Shown here in pieces: positions 47,850-61,290 of a DNA stretch of 64,000 nt. A program made the translations under genes and the position numbers. The notes below the pieces were generated by a model that was not told the DNA's origin, ran no database searches, and saw only the letters and a program-made list of their open reading frames with translations. The first letter of the stretch is position 1, and every line of letters begins with the position of its first letter. The DNA is taken from assembly GCA_027704905.1 (NCBI GenBank), contig CM051005.1, positions 31,023,005 to 31,087,004 of the forward strand. The letters run 5' to 3'. The DNA is from Muraenolepis orangiensis (lineage: Eukaryota > Chordata > Actinopteri > Gadiformes > Muraenolepididae).

Positions 47850-50560
47850 ATACAAGATCTTTTTTTATTGGCTATTTGTAACAAGTAGTTCCATCCCGCA
47901 GTATACATCTCCAAAAACAACACCATAAAAATAAAAATAATACAATAAAAATATCCAAACAAAGAGCAGCAAAGAGACTTAAATGATGTGCATGTGTTTT
48001 TATACAAACATCTTTAAAAGCATTTTAAGTGCCAGTAGTGCAGCAGCATCATGAATACAGTGCAGTACAGTGCAGTAACTGTGATGAGTCCAGAAAGTCC
48101 AGCAAAGTATGTAAGTGTAATGTTTTGAAAGTGAAAGTGGCAGCACTCCTAGCAGTTCAGTAGGCGCACTGCCTGTGGATAAAAACTATCTTTAAACCTG
48201 GTATTACTTGTACGGATGCTGCGCAACCAGCGACCAGATGGTAGGGGGGAGAAGAAATGGTGCCCAGGGTGGTTACAGTCCTTAATGATGGACATGGCTT
48301 TCTTCCGACATCTGGTCCTAAAGATCTCCTCAATGCATGGAAGTGCACACCCGGTGATCTTCTCTGCCATCCTCAAGACCCTCTGGATGGCTTTCTTGTC
48401 CTGTTCAGTGGTGTTGCCGTACCACACCGTGACACCACTCGTCAGGACCCTCTCTGCGGTGCCACAGTAGAAGTTCACTAGCCACCTCTGGCCTATTCCG
48501 CTTTTTCTGAGGCACCGCAGAGCGTAGAGGCGCTGGTGTGCCTTCTTCAGCATGACCTCCGTGTTGCGGGTCCACGCCAGGTCATCAGAAATCTGTAGCC
48601 TAAGGAAATGGAAGCAGCTGATGACTTCCACCAGTGTCCTGTCCAGGCTGATGGTGGAAGTCCTGAAGTCCATAATGAGCTCCTTAGTCTTGCTGACATT
48701 CAGTGCGAGGCTGTTGTCCTCACAGATCGCGTCAGCTGGACTACCTCATCTCTGTACCCTTGATTATCTGCAAATTTATAATCCGATTATTGTTGTGCGT
48801 GGCAGTACAGTCATGTGTGTACAGTGAGTACAGCAGGGGACTGAGGCAGCAGCCTTGGGGTGCTCCGGTGTTAAGGACCAGAGTGGATGAGATGTTGTTC
48901 CCAATCTTCACCACTTGAGGTCTGCCCGTCAGGAAGTCCATAATCCAGTTACAGATTGGGGCGCCCAGACATGGTCCCTCAGTTTCAGGACCAGTTGGAT
49001 GGAATAATGGTGTTGAACACTGAGCTGTAGTCAATGAACAGCAGTCTGACGTAGGTGTCCCTCCTGTCTAGGTGCTGCAGAGCCATGTGTAGTGCCAGGG
49101 AAATGGCATCGTCTACAGAACTGTTTGGTCTGTATGCAAACTGGAGTGGGTCTAGGGACTCAGGGATGGAACAATTGATATATATATATATATTTTTTTT
49201 TTAATCGTGAGGATTGAATCCTCTTTATTGGTCACATACATGAAGACATACAGTGAAACATGTTCTCTGCATTTAACCCATCCTAGTATTAGGAGCAGTG
49301 GGCAGCTATTGATACAGCGCCCGGGGGGGCGCTGTATCATATGCAACATATATGCAACATGCAACATTACAAGTTTCTCCAGGCACTTCATGGCTATGGG
49401 TGTTAAAGCCACTGGACGATAATCATTTAGGCATGGTCTTGGTCTTTTTGGGTTACGGCACAATGGTTGTCGCTTTGAAGCACACTGGGACGATAGACTG
49501 TTGCAGTGATGCATGGTAGATGTCAGTGAACACAGGAGCCAGCTGGTCGGTGAAAGTCTTGAAGACGCAGGACGGAACTCCGTCTGGGCCGGCTGCCTTC
49601 CCTGCCTTCACCCTCCTGAAGGTTCTGCGGACCTCGGACTCGGACAGTTGTAGAACGTAGACCCTGTGTGGGTGTTCAAGTTGTTGGTCGGCTCACGGTC
49701 CCTTTCAAAGTGAGAGAAAAACTTGTTTAGCTCATCTGGTAGGTTAGGGTCGTTGTTGGTGACTGCCCCTGAGCTCCCCTTGTAGTTGGAGAGGACCCTC
49801 AGACACATGCATCCGGTGTCAAAGCCCCCAAACTGTGATTCCAATTTGTTATTATAATCCAATTGACCCTTCTTGATGGCTTTTCTGAGTTCATAGGCCT
49901 TCTTGTAGTGATCAGAGTCGCCTGTTGTGAAAGCGGTACTACGTTCCTTAAGTTTGTTCTGTATGTTCATCCATGGTTTGCGGTACGGGAATGAGCGAAC
50001 AGATCTGGTCGGGATGCATTCCTGCAATAGCCTGTTAATGTATGCTGTGACATGATCTGCAAACACATCAAGGTCAGTGGTCTTGAATACACTCCAGTCA
50101 GTGATTTCTAGCCCCCCCTGCAGGTGTAGTATGGCATCCTGTCCAGCGACGCATGTTCTTTACAACTGTGGGCGTGGACTTCAACCTGAACGTCCGTACA
50201 CCAGCTGTTGTTCACCAAACAGCATACGCCCCCACCTTTTTTCTTCCCCGTGAACTCAGCTGTTCAGGGATCACGGAGGTCAGCCACATCTCGAAAAGGC
50301 GAGAGACTGGACGTTGGCGAGGAGAATGCTTGGTAGGTCCTAACCAGTAGGCCGGCGTGTCCTAACCAGTAGGTCGCCACGGGACCCTCTCCTGTGGGCG
50401 CGTTTGTTGTTGCCCCCCGGGGCTCGGTGGCTCCCCTCCCCCGCTCTCCTTTGTCCTGCCGGATCTCCGCAGCTAAGTCCCAGTGCTTTGTTGCGTTGTA
50501 TTGTAGTTGTAGTTGTATTGTTCCGTAATTCCAACAGTGTTTGACGATCATATGTGATAA
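47850..50560 (-). pseudogene. LINE family D, longest copy
   Basis: Minus-strand non-LTR retrotransposon. From the 5' side: an endonuclease piece (EMWLTSVIPEQLSS, GGGVCCLVNNSWCTDVQV near 50180-50290), then IPTRSVRSFPYRKPWMNIQN (50000) and ELNKFFSHFERDREPT (49700). RT pieces follow: PCLNDYRPVALTPIAMKCLE (49420), NTGAPQGCCLSPLLYSLYTH (48850) and FLRLQISDDLAWTRN, ending SFYPQAVRLLNC (48149). The FADD region is degraded near 48770. A SINE fragment sits at 49180-49345. The 3' UTR extends to about 47850. It is not translatable as a whole. Related fragments lie at 30275, 57040 and 61050. Confidence 0.88.
49180..49345. mobile_element. SINE fragment with terminal hairpin, inside LINE D
   Basis: The GAATCCTCTTTATTGGTCAC and CTGCATTTAACCCATCCTAG blocks match 23205-23330. 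The fragment ends in a perfect 13-bp hairpin (TGATACAGCGCCC and GGGCGCTGTATCA, 49310-49339) and begins after a TA/T-rich tract. Confidence 0.75.
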
Positions 50561-51551
50561 CACACATGATGACTTGCTATAGTCCTACAGAGTTACCTAA
50601 ATATACAAGAAAAGTGTGAGGAAAAAAAAGACAAGTAAAAGTAGAGGTGAACTAAATAAACTAAATAAACTGCGGGAGCTCGTAGAGAATAATAACGTCG
50701 ATTAGCTGATGGTCCAAAGTCAGGAGCCGCATGCATCCCTGAAACACGCTGAATGGGTTCCTGCAGTCCTGATGGTTCTGCTCAGCAGGACAGCCTGGGC
50801 ATAGAGGACAAGGCAACTATTAGCCAATAGGAAACCGCAAAACGGATCCCATGGCAACAGCCACTACATCATTTAAAGAGTCAATGTACAGTTAAAGAGA
50901 TTTGCTTTGCTAAGCCCTGACAATTTATGTGTATTTTCAGCCTTATTTTCTTTATAAAAACAACCAAAAAGTAAAGCTATCCCTTGAATGTAAGTGTATG
51001 TACATTAGCGAAGTCATTTGATTGAAGATTAGCTAAATGTAGTGGTACAACACTGAATCAGGGAAGAAGGCAATAACAAATGGAGAAGACAGCGCACCAG
51101 GCCAGAAAAGGAGGACAGAGGAGAGAAGGATGGTACAATTAAAGAGGAGGGAGAGGAGGAGGCAAGGGAACAGGTAAGAGGAACGTTGCACTGAGGGGAG
51201 GAGCAGTGAGGCTGAATGAACGGTGTTATTTTAATCTCTTCATGTGATGTGTCGACAGAAATGGACAAAGACACCCAGTACTTAAATCATTATGAAACGG
51301 AAAAGCCATTTCCTGGTGTAATTGGTTTACAGAACTGCATTATGCTTCTTCCATATACTATATACCCTATTCATGAAAATGCTGCACAACATTATGAAAA
51401 CAGTCATTATGTTATAATTTCAATATATTCAAACCTATGGGAAAACATGCATTCTTATTGCAAATTACTAACATTTAGGTTATGGTTTACAATAAAAAGA
51501 CAGTATTGCATTGCTTTAAAGTAAGTTTTAAAGAAACTTTGCTTGGTTTAC
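50561..51551. other. Unassigned intronic sequence
   Basis: No exon recognised. Repeated short text only. Confidence 0.5.
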
Positions 51552-51785
51552 CACCAAAGAAGAGGTGACTAATGTACACCTTGTAGTCGCTTTGGATAAA
51601 AGCGTCTGCCAAATGCCCTAAATGTAAATGTAAAATGTAAATGTAAATGTGACTTCCTGTAGTGACAGGAAACGAGGGCCTGGCTTGAGCTGTGTCTCCT
51701 TCCTCCTGGTCCACAGAGATGGTGAGGCGGCCCTGAGAAGAACTCAGGATCACGGTGTGCCACTGTCCATCATTCAGATTGGAAC
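51552..51785 (-). CDS. cntnap: CNTNAP-like exon: LamG2 second half, with LINE tail inside
   Basis: Minus-strand exon, acceptor CCTTTAG|GTTCC and donor GGTG|GTAAAC. It encodes SNLNDGQWHTVILSSSQGRL, TISVDQEEGDTAQA and TTGSH. After a 28-codon insertion it continues HLFFGG. Joining TTGSH directly to LFFGG gives the usual LamG strand ending (S-YYFGG), so the insertion splits one beta strand. The insertion is in frame and free of stops. Phase 1 at entry fits exon 52560-52782 (SA|G SNLND). Length is 234 bp, or 150 without the insertion. Confidence 0.85.
51571..51654 (+). mobile_element. L2-like LINE 3' tail inserted in an exon
   Basis: AATGTACACCTTGTAGTCGC, TTTGGATAAAAGCGTCTGCC and AAATGTAAATG repeats match the LINE tail ending at 8165. 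A 6-bp duplication GTGACT flanks it at 51565-51570 and 51649-51654. The added length is 84 bp. Confidence 0.9.
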
Positions 51786-52559
51786 CTAAAGGGAGAACCA
51801 GCACCACAGAGAAGCAATATTCAGTACAGACAACGTGGATCGTGCTGTCTGTTTCCGTCCAATCTATACTGTTCAGGATTTGTAAGGTCAGCTATTTCAT
51901 AGCTTAGCGCTGTGCACATCAGTGTGATAGAGGTTAGCTATTTCATAGCTTAGCGCTATTGATCAGGGGCATAGGGGGTAGCGCTGTGGGTCGGAGATCA
52001 TAGCCTGGTTGTTAAAAGGCACCGTGGCTGTAACACTGGGGTTTTACCTAGTATTGCTGCTGACTGCACCGCATCTGTGATCTACAGCACAAGAACAACT
52101 GTGAAGAGATCCACTATTAAGTGCATCAGGGGCAGCCTTTCTCTGTTCCTCTCGTAGCTGCAGACATTGATTGAAGCAATACATTCTCAATACAGCCTCT
52201 GCCACGCTCATGTTGACTCACTTTTCAATATGTGTATGAAAACCCACAGAATCACACAAATGCTGTAGTTATTTCATTATTATAGGTGAATGGAGAGCAA
52301 ATTATTTCCCTCTGAACACTCATCCAATTGAGTTTGACAGCATGGCGTTTGGTGACAAAGTGGTACAAATGTATTAAAAGTCGATTTTGGATCAATTTCC
52401 AGGATGCGTATGTTTTGAAAAATGTCTGCCACACAATTGTTTTGTCTACGCGAGTAGGCTCAAGGCTAGATACAGTTTTAGCATTCCACCCGCGTGCTTC
52501 TCCCGCACCTAAACTCACGCCTGCTCCCTGTTAGGGTGAGTAAGAGCTGTGGAACCGAC
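51786..52559. other. Intron between LamG2 exons
   Basis: A 32-nt direct repeat including AGCTATTTCATAGCTTAGCG lies at about 51890 and 51935. No other feature recognised. Confidence 0.6.
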
Positions 52560-52782
52560 CTGCGCTGAGTTCCAACAGAGTCCTCCCGGCTTTGTGTATC
52601 TGGAGGCGGAGCCTGGCGTCACTCAGGTACAAGCAGACCACGCCCCTCTCTGAGGTATATCAAAGGTCAGGAGCAGTCCCGCCTTGTTCCATGTCCTGAA
52701 CTGGAGCCCCACGGACAGGCCGCCCCCCGGTGACGGGGCCGTCGCTCCGGGCAACTGGAGGAAACTCCAACGTCACATTCCC
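52560..52782 (-). CDS. cntnap: CNTNAP-like exon: LamG2 first half, frame-broken
   Basis: Minus-strand exon, acceptor CTCATCCAG|GGG and donor GCGCAG|GTCGGT. It starts GNVT in one frame, then FLQLPGATAPSPGGGLSVGL and QFRTWNKAGLLLTFDIPQRG in a second, then VVCLYLSDARLRLQIHKAGR and TLLELSAG in a third. All three blocks align in order to family LamG2 (GNVT; YL-LPG-DGLSVSFQFRTWNK-GLLL; L-L-LR). The clearest slip is at the C/G run 52641-52650. In the frame joined from the previous exon a TGA lies at about the fourth codon. About 13 residues usual between GNVT and the LPG block are missing. It is either a decaying exon or consensus errors. Confidence 0.85.
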
Positions 52783-52950
52783 CTGGATGAGAGTGAGGGG
52801 GAGAGGAGGACAGACGGAGGAAGGAAGAGAATCAAGTTCAGAAATATCAGAAACATTGATGCACGTGTGTGCATGCAGTTCATTGATATATAGACATTGA
52901 AACTGTTCAAACTGGAAAAAGGCAAGCAGATGATTAATGCTCTCCCCCCC

Positions 52951-53062
52951 TATCATATGATACATATATGTATCATATGATATGATACATATATGTATCA
53001 TATGATATGATACATATATGTATCATATGATATGATACATATATGATATGTATCATATCATA
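52951..53062. repeat. 25-bp self-complementary AT-rich minisatellite
   Basis: Units of GATACATATATGTATCATAT plus GATAT, about four copies. Each contains the palindromes GATACATATATGTATC and ATATCATATGATAT, so the array can fold on itself. Confidence 0.93.
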
Positions 53063-53175
53063 TACCCTTTGCTTATTTGTTGCACCTTCTAAGGCTTGTA
53101 AGGCTCATTATGAGAGACGACAGTCACTAACACTAACACTAAAATTTAAATAACATTTTTCGGATTGCGATTCTG

Positions 53176-53256
53176 ACACACACACACACACACACACACA
53201 CACTTACACGGACACACATACACACACTCCCACACATAAAAGGACACAAACACACA

Positions 53257-53296
<40 letters not shown>
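53176..53296. repeat. (CA)n microsatellite
   Basis: Two CA tracts separated by a CTTACACGG...AAAAGGACA interruption, about 30-40 nt beyond the donor of exon 53326-53468. Confidence 0.95.
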
Positions 53297-53300
<4 letters not shown>

Positions 53301-53325
53301 TCACTGAAGATGAGCTCCAACCTAC

Positions 53326-53468
53326 CAGGACAGTAACTTGGGGCTGTTGTGTTTGAGCAGGTCCACGAGGGAGAGGTCATTGTAGATCAGGTTCTCCAGG
53401 CAGCCCATGAAGTGGCTGTCTGACGGCCCACTCTGGGAGCTCAGGTCCAGGGCTGCTCCTACACTCAG
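53326..53468 (-). CDS. cntnap: CNTNAP-like exon: end of LamG1
   Basis: A 143-bp minus-strand exon, acceptor CCATACAG|CTG and donor GTCCTG|GTAGGT. It encodes LSVGAALDLSSQ, then FMGCLENLIYNDLSLVDLLK and HNSPKLLS. This matches the FHGCLENLYYNGV-IIDLAK signature at the end of the first laminin G domain in CNTNAP proteins. It enters in phase 0, consistent with exon 55260-55444, and leaves in phase 2. It is intact. Confidence 0.9.
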
Positions 53469-54904
53469 CTGTATGGGTACAACATACCTCATATATATGA
53501 GGCTTTATTAACTTGCACACATCACACACAACATCAGATCTACAGTGTAGGTGCTATTGCACATGTGCTATACTACATTTAAATGTAGTCATTTACCAGA
53601 CACTTTTATCCAAAGCAACTTGCAAGTAGGGCAGGATAGTCAAAGTTAGCAATCACAATTGGAGAATCATAAATGCTGTGTGGAAATTATACTTTTTATA
53701 TCAGTGGTCGTGCAAACAGTTACAGTATAATCAAATCTCAAGGCTCTCTCTAAGTTCCACAATTCTAAAGTTCCACTTATATAGCACCCTAGTGGTATAT
53801 AAGTGTGTGAGAATTGGAGTGTATCTTCTTACTATGCATATCAGCACTATTGGACCTAAAGAGCCAAGACACTCCAACAAGACTAGGAGGGGTTCAGTTC
53901 CAACGAGAAATCATTCCCTCATTCCCCACTTCTTAGTCCCTCCATGAACTCCATAGGTAGTTCAATGTAGAGACTATGTAGTAAAAATAACATTTGGGAC
54001 ACTACTGAAGTCTCAATTAATTACCTAATTTCTGTGTCATAATAAAACCAAAATGTCGGACTCTTGGCCGACTTTCTCGGATAGTGACCAGTTTTACACT
54101 ACTATTCATGATGCATTGTTGGATACGATGAGTACATATAGGGTATAATATGTTGTACATTTGGGCAACACTACATGGCGAACTCTCTTTGTAGTGCTCT
54201 AAATAGTGAATTGTGAAAGTTGGGGCCAAGTCATTGATAATCAGAATATTGAAGGGAGTACTGATTGATTGGTGAAGGGGAACACCTTCCAGCAGACATT
54301 CTGCCAGCTACAAAGCCATGACTCTCAACCTCAGTGAGTGAACCTCAGTGGCAACCTCAGCGTTACGCTAGTGCCCAGTGGCCCTGGGGAGGAAACTTTG
54401 ATAAAGAGAATAATATCAAAGAGGAATGAACCATTTTCAGAGTGGCACCATCGTAGGACAGATGGCTCATAACACTAATCATGGGTCTGCTCGGTACCAG
54501 GACCCGGTAGATAATCTTAACCAGTCTGCGACCCGTGTGCTTCGGTACATGAAAGCAGCAGCCTGTGTTTGTGCTATGATGATGTTGGATGAACCCCCTG
54601 CTCCCCATTTCCCTCCCCCTAAATCAATCCTTAACCCATTATTTAACCTCCATCCTGGCTGTGATGTGTGTTTTAATTGTCAAATGTACCTCACTCGTAT
54701 GGAACTGCTGCAGTTCTATATACACAAAACAGTCATAATACATGTGTCTGATATACATAGTAGAGTGTTAAAAACAGAACACAGTCCTATATACAAAGTT
54801 CTGTATATACTGGATTTAGATATATGTTCCTGTCAATATATATCCCCCTCTATGAGCTACACATTCACATAATGTGATTGTGTATGTGTGTCATCTCTCT
54901 CCAG
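53469..54904. other. Intron between LamG1 exons
   Basis: Contains a short LINE/SINE tail in minus orientation at about 53577-53632 (ACCAGACACTTTTATCCAAA). Otherwise nothing recognised. Confidence 0.55.
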
Positions 54905-55246
<342 letters not shown>

Positions 55247-55259
55247 TCTTCCAGCTCAC

Positions 55260-55444
55260 TTGGTTGAACCCCCAGTGGCTGAGCGGCGTGGGGACGTGGA
55301 ACTGCAGCACGTTCTTGTCCACACTGAGGTTGACGTGTGCATGGAGCTGCTCCAGCGAGACGTGGTGCCAGTGCTGGTCGTCCAGGAGGCTGCCCAGAGA
55401 CACCTGCCGCTGGGCCTCGTAGGACACCAGGGCCCCGCTCCTTC
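55260..55444 (-). CDS. cntnap: CNTNAP-like exon: LamG1 second half
   Basis: A 185-bp minus-strand exon, acceptor GCTCCAG|GAAGG and donor CAA|GTGAGC. It encodes ALVSYEAQRQVSLGSLLDDQ, HWHHVSLEQLHAHVNLSVDK and FHVPTPLSHWGFNQ. SLGSLLDDQHWH-V and VN-(T/S)VD are diagnostic of LamG1 in contactin-associated proteins. The exon is intact and the most upstream one recognised; the discoidin domain and first half of LamG1 were not found between here and 64000. Human CNTNAP genes have very long 5' introns, so these may lie beyond the window. Confidence 0.9.
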
Positions 55445-56905
55445 CTGGAGCACCGCACAGGAGTGGTGGACCACGTGTTAGCGTTATTAGCAGCAGAGCC
55501 TGGAGGAAAGTCTATGATCATCTGGTTCATGTTTCTTCATCCTTTGGTTGATTATATTTGATGTATTGATGTAACTTTACATCTAATGTTAAACCATAAT
55601 ATCGTATTCATCTAAATAAATACTAATACAAAATATAAAAATACTAATAATAAAACAACTATCCACATATATATTTGCCGCCAAACAAACACAAACATTA
55701 ATAAAAAACACACTAAAAAGTGTAAAGCATATTTCAACTGTGGTCCAGGTAAAACGAAAGCTTCCACAGCAGAATAATAATCAAACCATGTGTCTTTAAG
55801 ACTCCTGGTTCATTCTCCAGGTTCCCTATGGCAGTGGTGCTGCCCAGTAACTCATCTGGGATCCATCAGTCCTACTATGTTAAAGCAGAACTTCTGGGGG
55901 AGAGGGAACAGAACCGGGCCCCGACACCAAAAACAGAAAAGGTCGGATTTGCCCCTTGTCTCCTGTTTTGTTACGGAGATATTCTACTAAAGAAAACAAA
56001 TTGTCATTAGTGGACGAAGCTTTCAGGAGCGGATTATAATAAGTGTATTTGTACAGTGGCCAGTCTGCACGGTGTTGATTTGAACAAATATTTACAGACA
56101 CTTTCTACAGTTTACTACTGCTGGCCGAGTTTGCGTTGCATAATTAGGCAATTATGCGCTTAGAGATCCTGGCCTCCAGCAACATGATGTGAAGCCAATA
56201 GGAAGCGAATGAAAAATAAATGTCCCGTTCCATTTTTCTATATCTAATTAAACCATTCCCTTCATCCTGGACAGATGACCATGAACGATGTTTGATGTGC
56301 TAAATAATATCAATATCTCAATATCTATCAATAACATTGATAGATGTTATAAAAATGTTGGGTTCACTGCCCCTTTAAGTTGTTGTGTACCGGAGGTACC
56401 TTAAAACACCCTGCTGGAAATAAACAAACCTATTTGACGTGGAACATTTCAATCGTGCCAACCAGGTGGAGAGCAGAAGGCTATCAGTCACAATTTGTAT
56501 ATTGGCATATTGTCAATGTACGTGTGACTAAACTAGGGAGCAACAGGCCCAAACCCTGGACCGATTTGACAGAAAAGACACCAACCATGACTGACACTTT
56601 CTTCCTTCGCATTTGTGTTCCTTCTCAGGAAGTCCTCTAGTCCGTCACCTTTCCCTAACGAGCGACATGACGCTGCATCTCAAAGTATTTATGTGAACAC
56701 ACACTTGGTTCATCATTAAGAGCACAGCTGGTAGCAGAGTCAGAGAGAGCAGATGGGAGCGTTCCGGTGAGGAAGTATGTAAGCAGCGTTGTGTGCCGGG
56801 GCTCCATTAGCATGGGTCACGACAGCCAGCCACACAATCTGCTGTTCCTCCGGTTTCACACCAAACGCTTTGGTCAGTAGCTTGTGTTAATTGAACACAC
56901 ATTTG
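55445..56905. other. Unassigned intronic sequence
   Basis: No exon recognised. Open frames lack known domains. Confidence 0.5.
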
Positions 56906-57021
<116 letters not shown>

Positions 57022-57039
57022 AAACTAAACAGAATAGGC

Positions 57040-57690
57040 CAACGGTGGCTGGTGAACTTCTAGCGTGGCCCTGTAGAGAGCGCCCTGACGGGTGGCGTCA
57101 CCGTGTGGTACGGAGACACCACTGAACAGGACAAGAAAGACATCCAGAGGGTCGTGAGGACGGCAGAGAAGATCCTCACGTGTGCACTTCCATGCATTGA
57201 GGAGACCTGGAGGACCAGATGTCGGAAGAAGGCCAACCACCCTGGGCTCCATCTCTTCTCCCCCCTACCGTCCGGTCGCCGGTTGCGCAGCTACCAGACT
57301 AGCAGGTTTAAGGATAGTTTTTATCCCCAGGCAGTGACCTACTGAATGCTAGGAGTGCTGCCACTATCATAACATTGTCAATAACATTACACTTTCATAA
57401 CATTGTCAATAACATTACACTTACATACTTTGCTGGACTTTCTGGACTCATTACAGTTACTGCTCTGTACTGCAATGTATTGCTGCTTGATGCTGCTGCA
57501 CTACTGGCACTTTAATGTACATATCATCCATCATTCAATTTATTGTTCTTTTTATGTTCATTTTTATTGTATATAATATTTATATATGTTTTAGAAATTC
57601 ATACTTCGGGAGGGAATGGGGAGTAAGCATGCCATTGTACTTGGCCAATGGCCAATAAATATATTTGACCTTGTTTCGTACAATAACAAT
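57040..57690 (+). pseudogene. LINE family D fragment, 5'-truncated
   Basis: Encodes MWYGDTTEQDKKDIQRVVRT, then CALPCIEETWRTRCRKKANH and SPLPSGRRLRSYQTSRF, ending at SFYPQAVTY near 57345. The 3' UTR with GCCAATAAATATATTTGACC follows. It starts about 20 nt after the GT tract. Confidence 0.85.
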
Positions 57691-59579
57691 AAAGGCTTTC
57701 TGATACTGCACCATCAGCAATATATTGTTGTTTCCTTCTTTCAACAAATGATTGATTAATTAAAATGAACTTATTATTTTAGAGGAGGGATTCTCCAAAA
57801 GATAAATGTACACATCTGGCAGAGATGTCGCTGTTTTTAGTGATTTAAATACTGCGGCCGTTTTGGCCAATTTGGTCACATGTCAATTTGGTCACATGTC
57901 AATTTGGTCACATGTCTTTGTGTTTCTTCTTTAGAGAGGAGATCTAAATAGTCATGGTTTGAAACAAATGGAAAATTGACAGGCCTGAGCTACAGTTCTG
58001 TATAATACACTGCAGTGCTGAATGATGTTTTGCCCTCCTTCACATGACAACTATGAATAGGGCATGAATGCACCAAAGCTTATGGAGCCCTGGAGGGTGA
58101 TGAACAGCCAAGGCAGTGGGCCGCTGTTCAAATTCAATTGGGCTGGCTAATTAACAGATTGCTTCAAAACAACAGCGCTGAAGGACAGCCACATCTCCAA
58201 CAGTTCAATCAAGACTTTTCTAAATCTACAAAGAGAAATCAGAGATGTCAATGGACGATCAGAGATTCTTGCAAATAATATTCTGCGGAGCTCGAAGGAC
58301 ACGACCAACTGCGGCTTTCATTCAAGGCCAATGACACCCCCGTGCCAAGCAACCGTCCTCTTGCTGAGCAACGAGTCTTCATCTTTTAAAAATAAATTCA
58401 AAAAGCATATCGCATTTCACAACTGTCAAAAAATGGATACGCTGAAATGGTTCCAGAAAGGCGGCTGAAAGGAGAGGAGGGAAAGATCCGGCACATCCCT
58501 CACCGCAGGGTACGGAATCCTAGGAGACGGAATATGCGAGTGATCTTATGATCCGGAGGAATTCACCAAGTCAACCAAGTCTGCACTAAATGAGTCATTT
58601 GCACGACTGTTTATAGGGCCACCGAAATCCGTATGTATAAATTAAATATTTTTTATGGACATTTTTTAACTAGTTTATTTGATTTAGTTGAGTTTTCTTG
58701 ATACATAATTTATCTTTTGTATTGTTTGTATCTTGAGGATTGTGCGGCAATTGTGTTGTTTGTTGACATTAAAGGCCTTCTAAACTGTTCAGTAACACCA
58801 CATTACACGCCACATGACTATGGTGGCCGAAAGGTGATGATTCAAATATAATGTTATCAGGAGAAACTTTGTGCACCATGTGGATCCTGGATGATAACAA
58901 GTCAAGGGGACAAGACAGGATTCTAGATTCTAGTCAGTGTGGTGCGGTTGAACCAGAAAAAACATCCTTGGAATGATGAGTAAGATCTGTTTGTTGGTTC
59001 CTTCCTCAAACTGACTGAAGACAAAGCAGACCTCCTGAACTCTCTCTGGCTGCTACACTCACACTCATTTGAAGATTAAGAGCACTGTTGTGATTATATA
59101 CATATATTAGTTCATTATTATATGAGGAATGCATAACAATAGGAGACGGTTATGTAAGAGTTTATATATGTGCATGTTATTAGTTGTTTTGTCTCACCTT
59201 GGACTTTGGACACCTGTAGCTTCCGTGTAGCACAGGATACAGAGTGTGCTCTTATTGTGGAGGATCAAACACAAACCAAGAACCAGGTCCTCATCAATCA
59301 GCATCAAGATCAAAACAGTGAGTATAACATATGCAACGTCTTGAACGGTTTAACATAGGCAAGTTAAACAGGCAGGTATAGTGCTACTACACACATCCTC
59401 TCTCATGTGGTTCCTGCATCTCTCTCTGTCCATCACTTTGTCAAAATGGCCCCTGTGTTTCCGCTAACGTTTGTCCAACCTGAGGAGAACTCATCAGCGT
59501 CTTAAGCATCATATAATCCTCCTCTTGAGACGGAGCGACCTGCCGGCCATTAAGTGACAAATGACTGTTGATGTTGACT
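57691..59579. other. Unassigned, largely non-repetitive sequence
   Basis: A triplicated TCAATTTGGTCACATG motif at 57865-57919; otherwise unusually free of microsatellites (57920-59400). Candidate conserved non-coding DNA in a CNTNAP intron, by position only. The minus frame 59485-59590 (NINSHLSLNGRQVAPSQEED) is unrecognised. Confidence 0.45.
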
Positions 59580-60350
<771 letters not shown>

Positions 60351-60359
60351 ATATCATGG

Positions 60360-60712
60360 GGAAAGCCATCAAGAAATCAGATAAAAGTGACCCCAAAACC
60401 TCAAATTTGGACCTGCGATCACCTGCGTTCATAACTTATGAGTTGCATACCTGTTGCGATCGTGTTGCGTGAGTAGCGTACCTGTTGCTCCCTGTTGCGT
60501 ATAAATTGATCGCAGAATTATTGAACATGTTCAAAATTTCCGAACTTCCTCTGCGTGTGTCTGCGATCACCTGCGTGCTTGTTGCGTACTTCAAACCTAT
60601 AAAACCTATTAGTAGCGTGTGAGTTGCGTTCGGAACTTATGACCACTATTGTTTATTCCACAACCATACGCAACTGGTGATCGCTATGGTGTGAGGGCAC
60701 CATAAGTAAAAA
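60360..60712. other. Possible degraded DNA transposon
   Basis: Repeated TGCGATCACCTGCGT and GTTGCGTA motifs in both halves (60412, 60560) and an inverted GGTGATCGC near 60676 suggest a palindromic non-autonomous element. No termini were resolved. Confidence 0.35.
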
Positions 60713-60753
60713 AATTAAATACCAATGCCAACAAAGCCCTTTGAACCTAAAAT

Positions 60754-60791
<38 letters not shown>

Positions 60792-61049
60792 GACAGAGAG
60801 AGAGACGGAGAGAGAGGCACAACAACAGGCCCATCGCAGCTGAGAGGACGGGAGCCGAGCGAGAGGAGAGGAAGGGTGATGGAGACAAAGCAAAATAGAG
60901 AATCATGAAAACCAACCTCTCGCTCTCTTCAAATCCAGCTAAAAACACAACAGCTTCTAAGGACTGTCAGGTTTTTAATTGGCTAGGAGCGGAGCTAACC
61001 GCAGATGATTAAGCAGTGTGGTGCTAAGGGTCCTCGTTGTGCTTGTGTT
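60713..61049. other. Unassigned, with (GACA)n
   Basis: (GACA)n at 60756-60791, then GA-rich sequence; nothing else seen. Confidence 0.5.
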
Positions 61050-61290
61050 GTAAGATTCAAGATTCAAGATTTTTATTTCTTATATAAGTACAATGGAATG
61101 CTTACTCCCCATTCCCTCCCAACCTGTGACCAGACGGTAGGGGGGAGAAGAGATGCAGTCCTTAGTGATGGACATGGCCTTCTTCCTACATCTGGTCCTA
61201 AAGATCTCCTCAATGCATGGAAGTGCACACCCCACACACCCCATGATCCTGCAGTCCTCCCGACCCTCTGGGTGGCTTTTTGGCGCATGG
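61050..61290 (-). pseudogene. LINE family D fragment, internally deleted
   Basis: The complement of CALPCIEEIFRTRCRKKAMS (61190-61235) and an SPPYRLV end, followed by the 3' UTR text ATTGTACTTATATAAG. Same family as 47850-50560. Confidence 0.82.
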
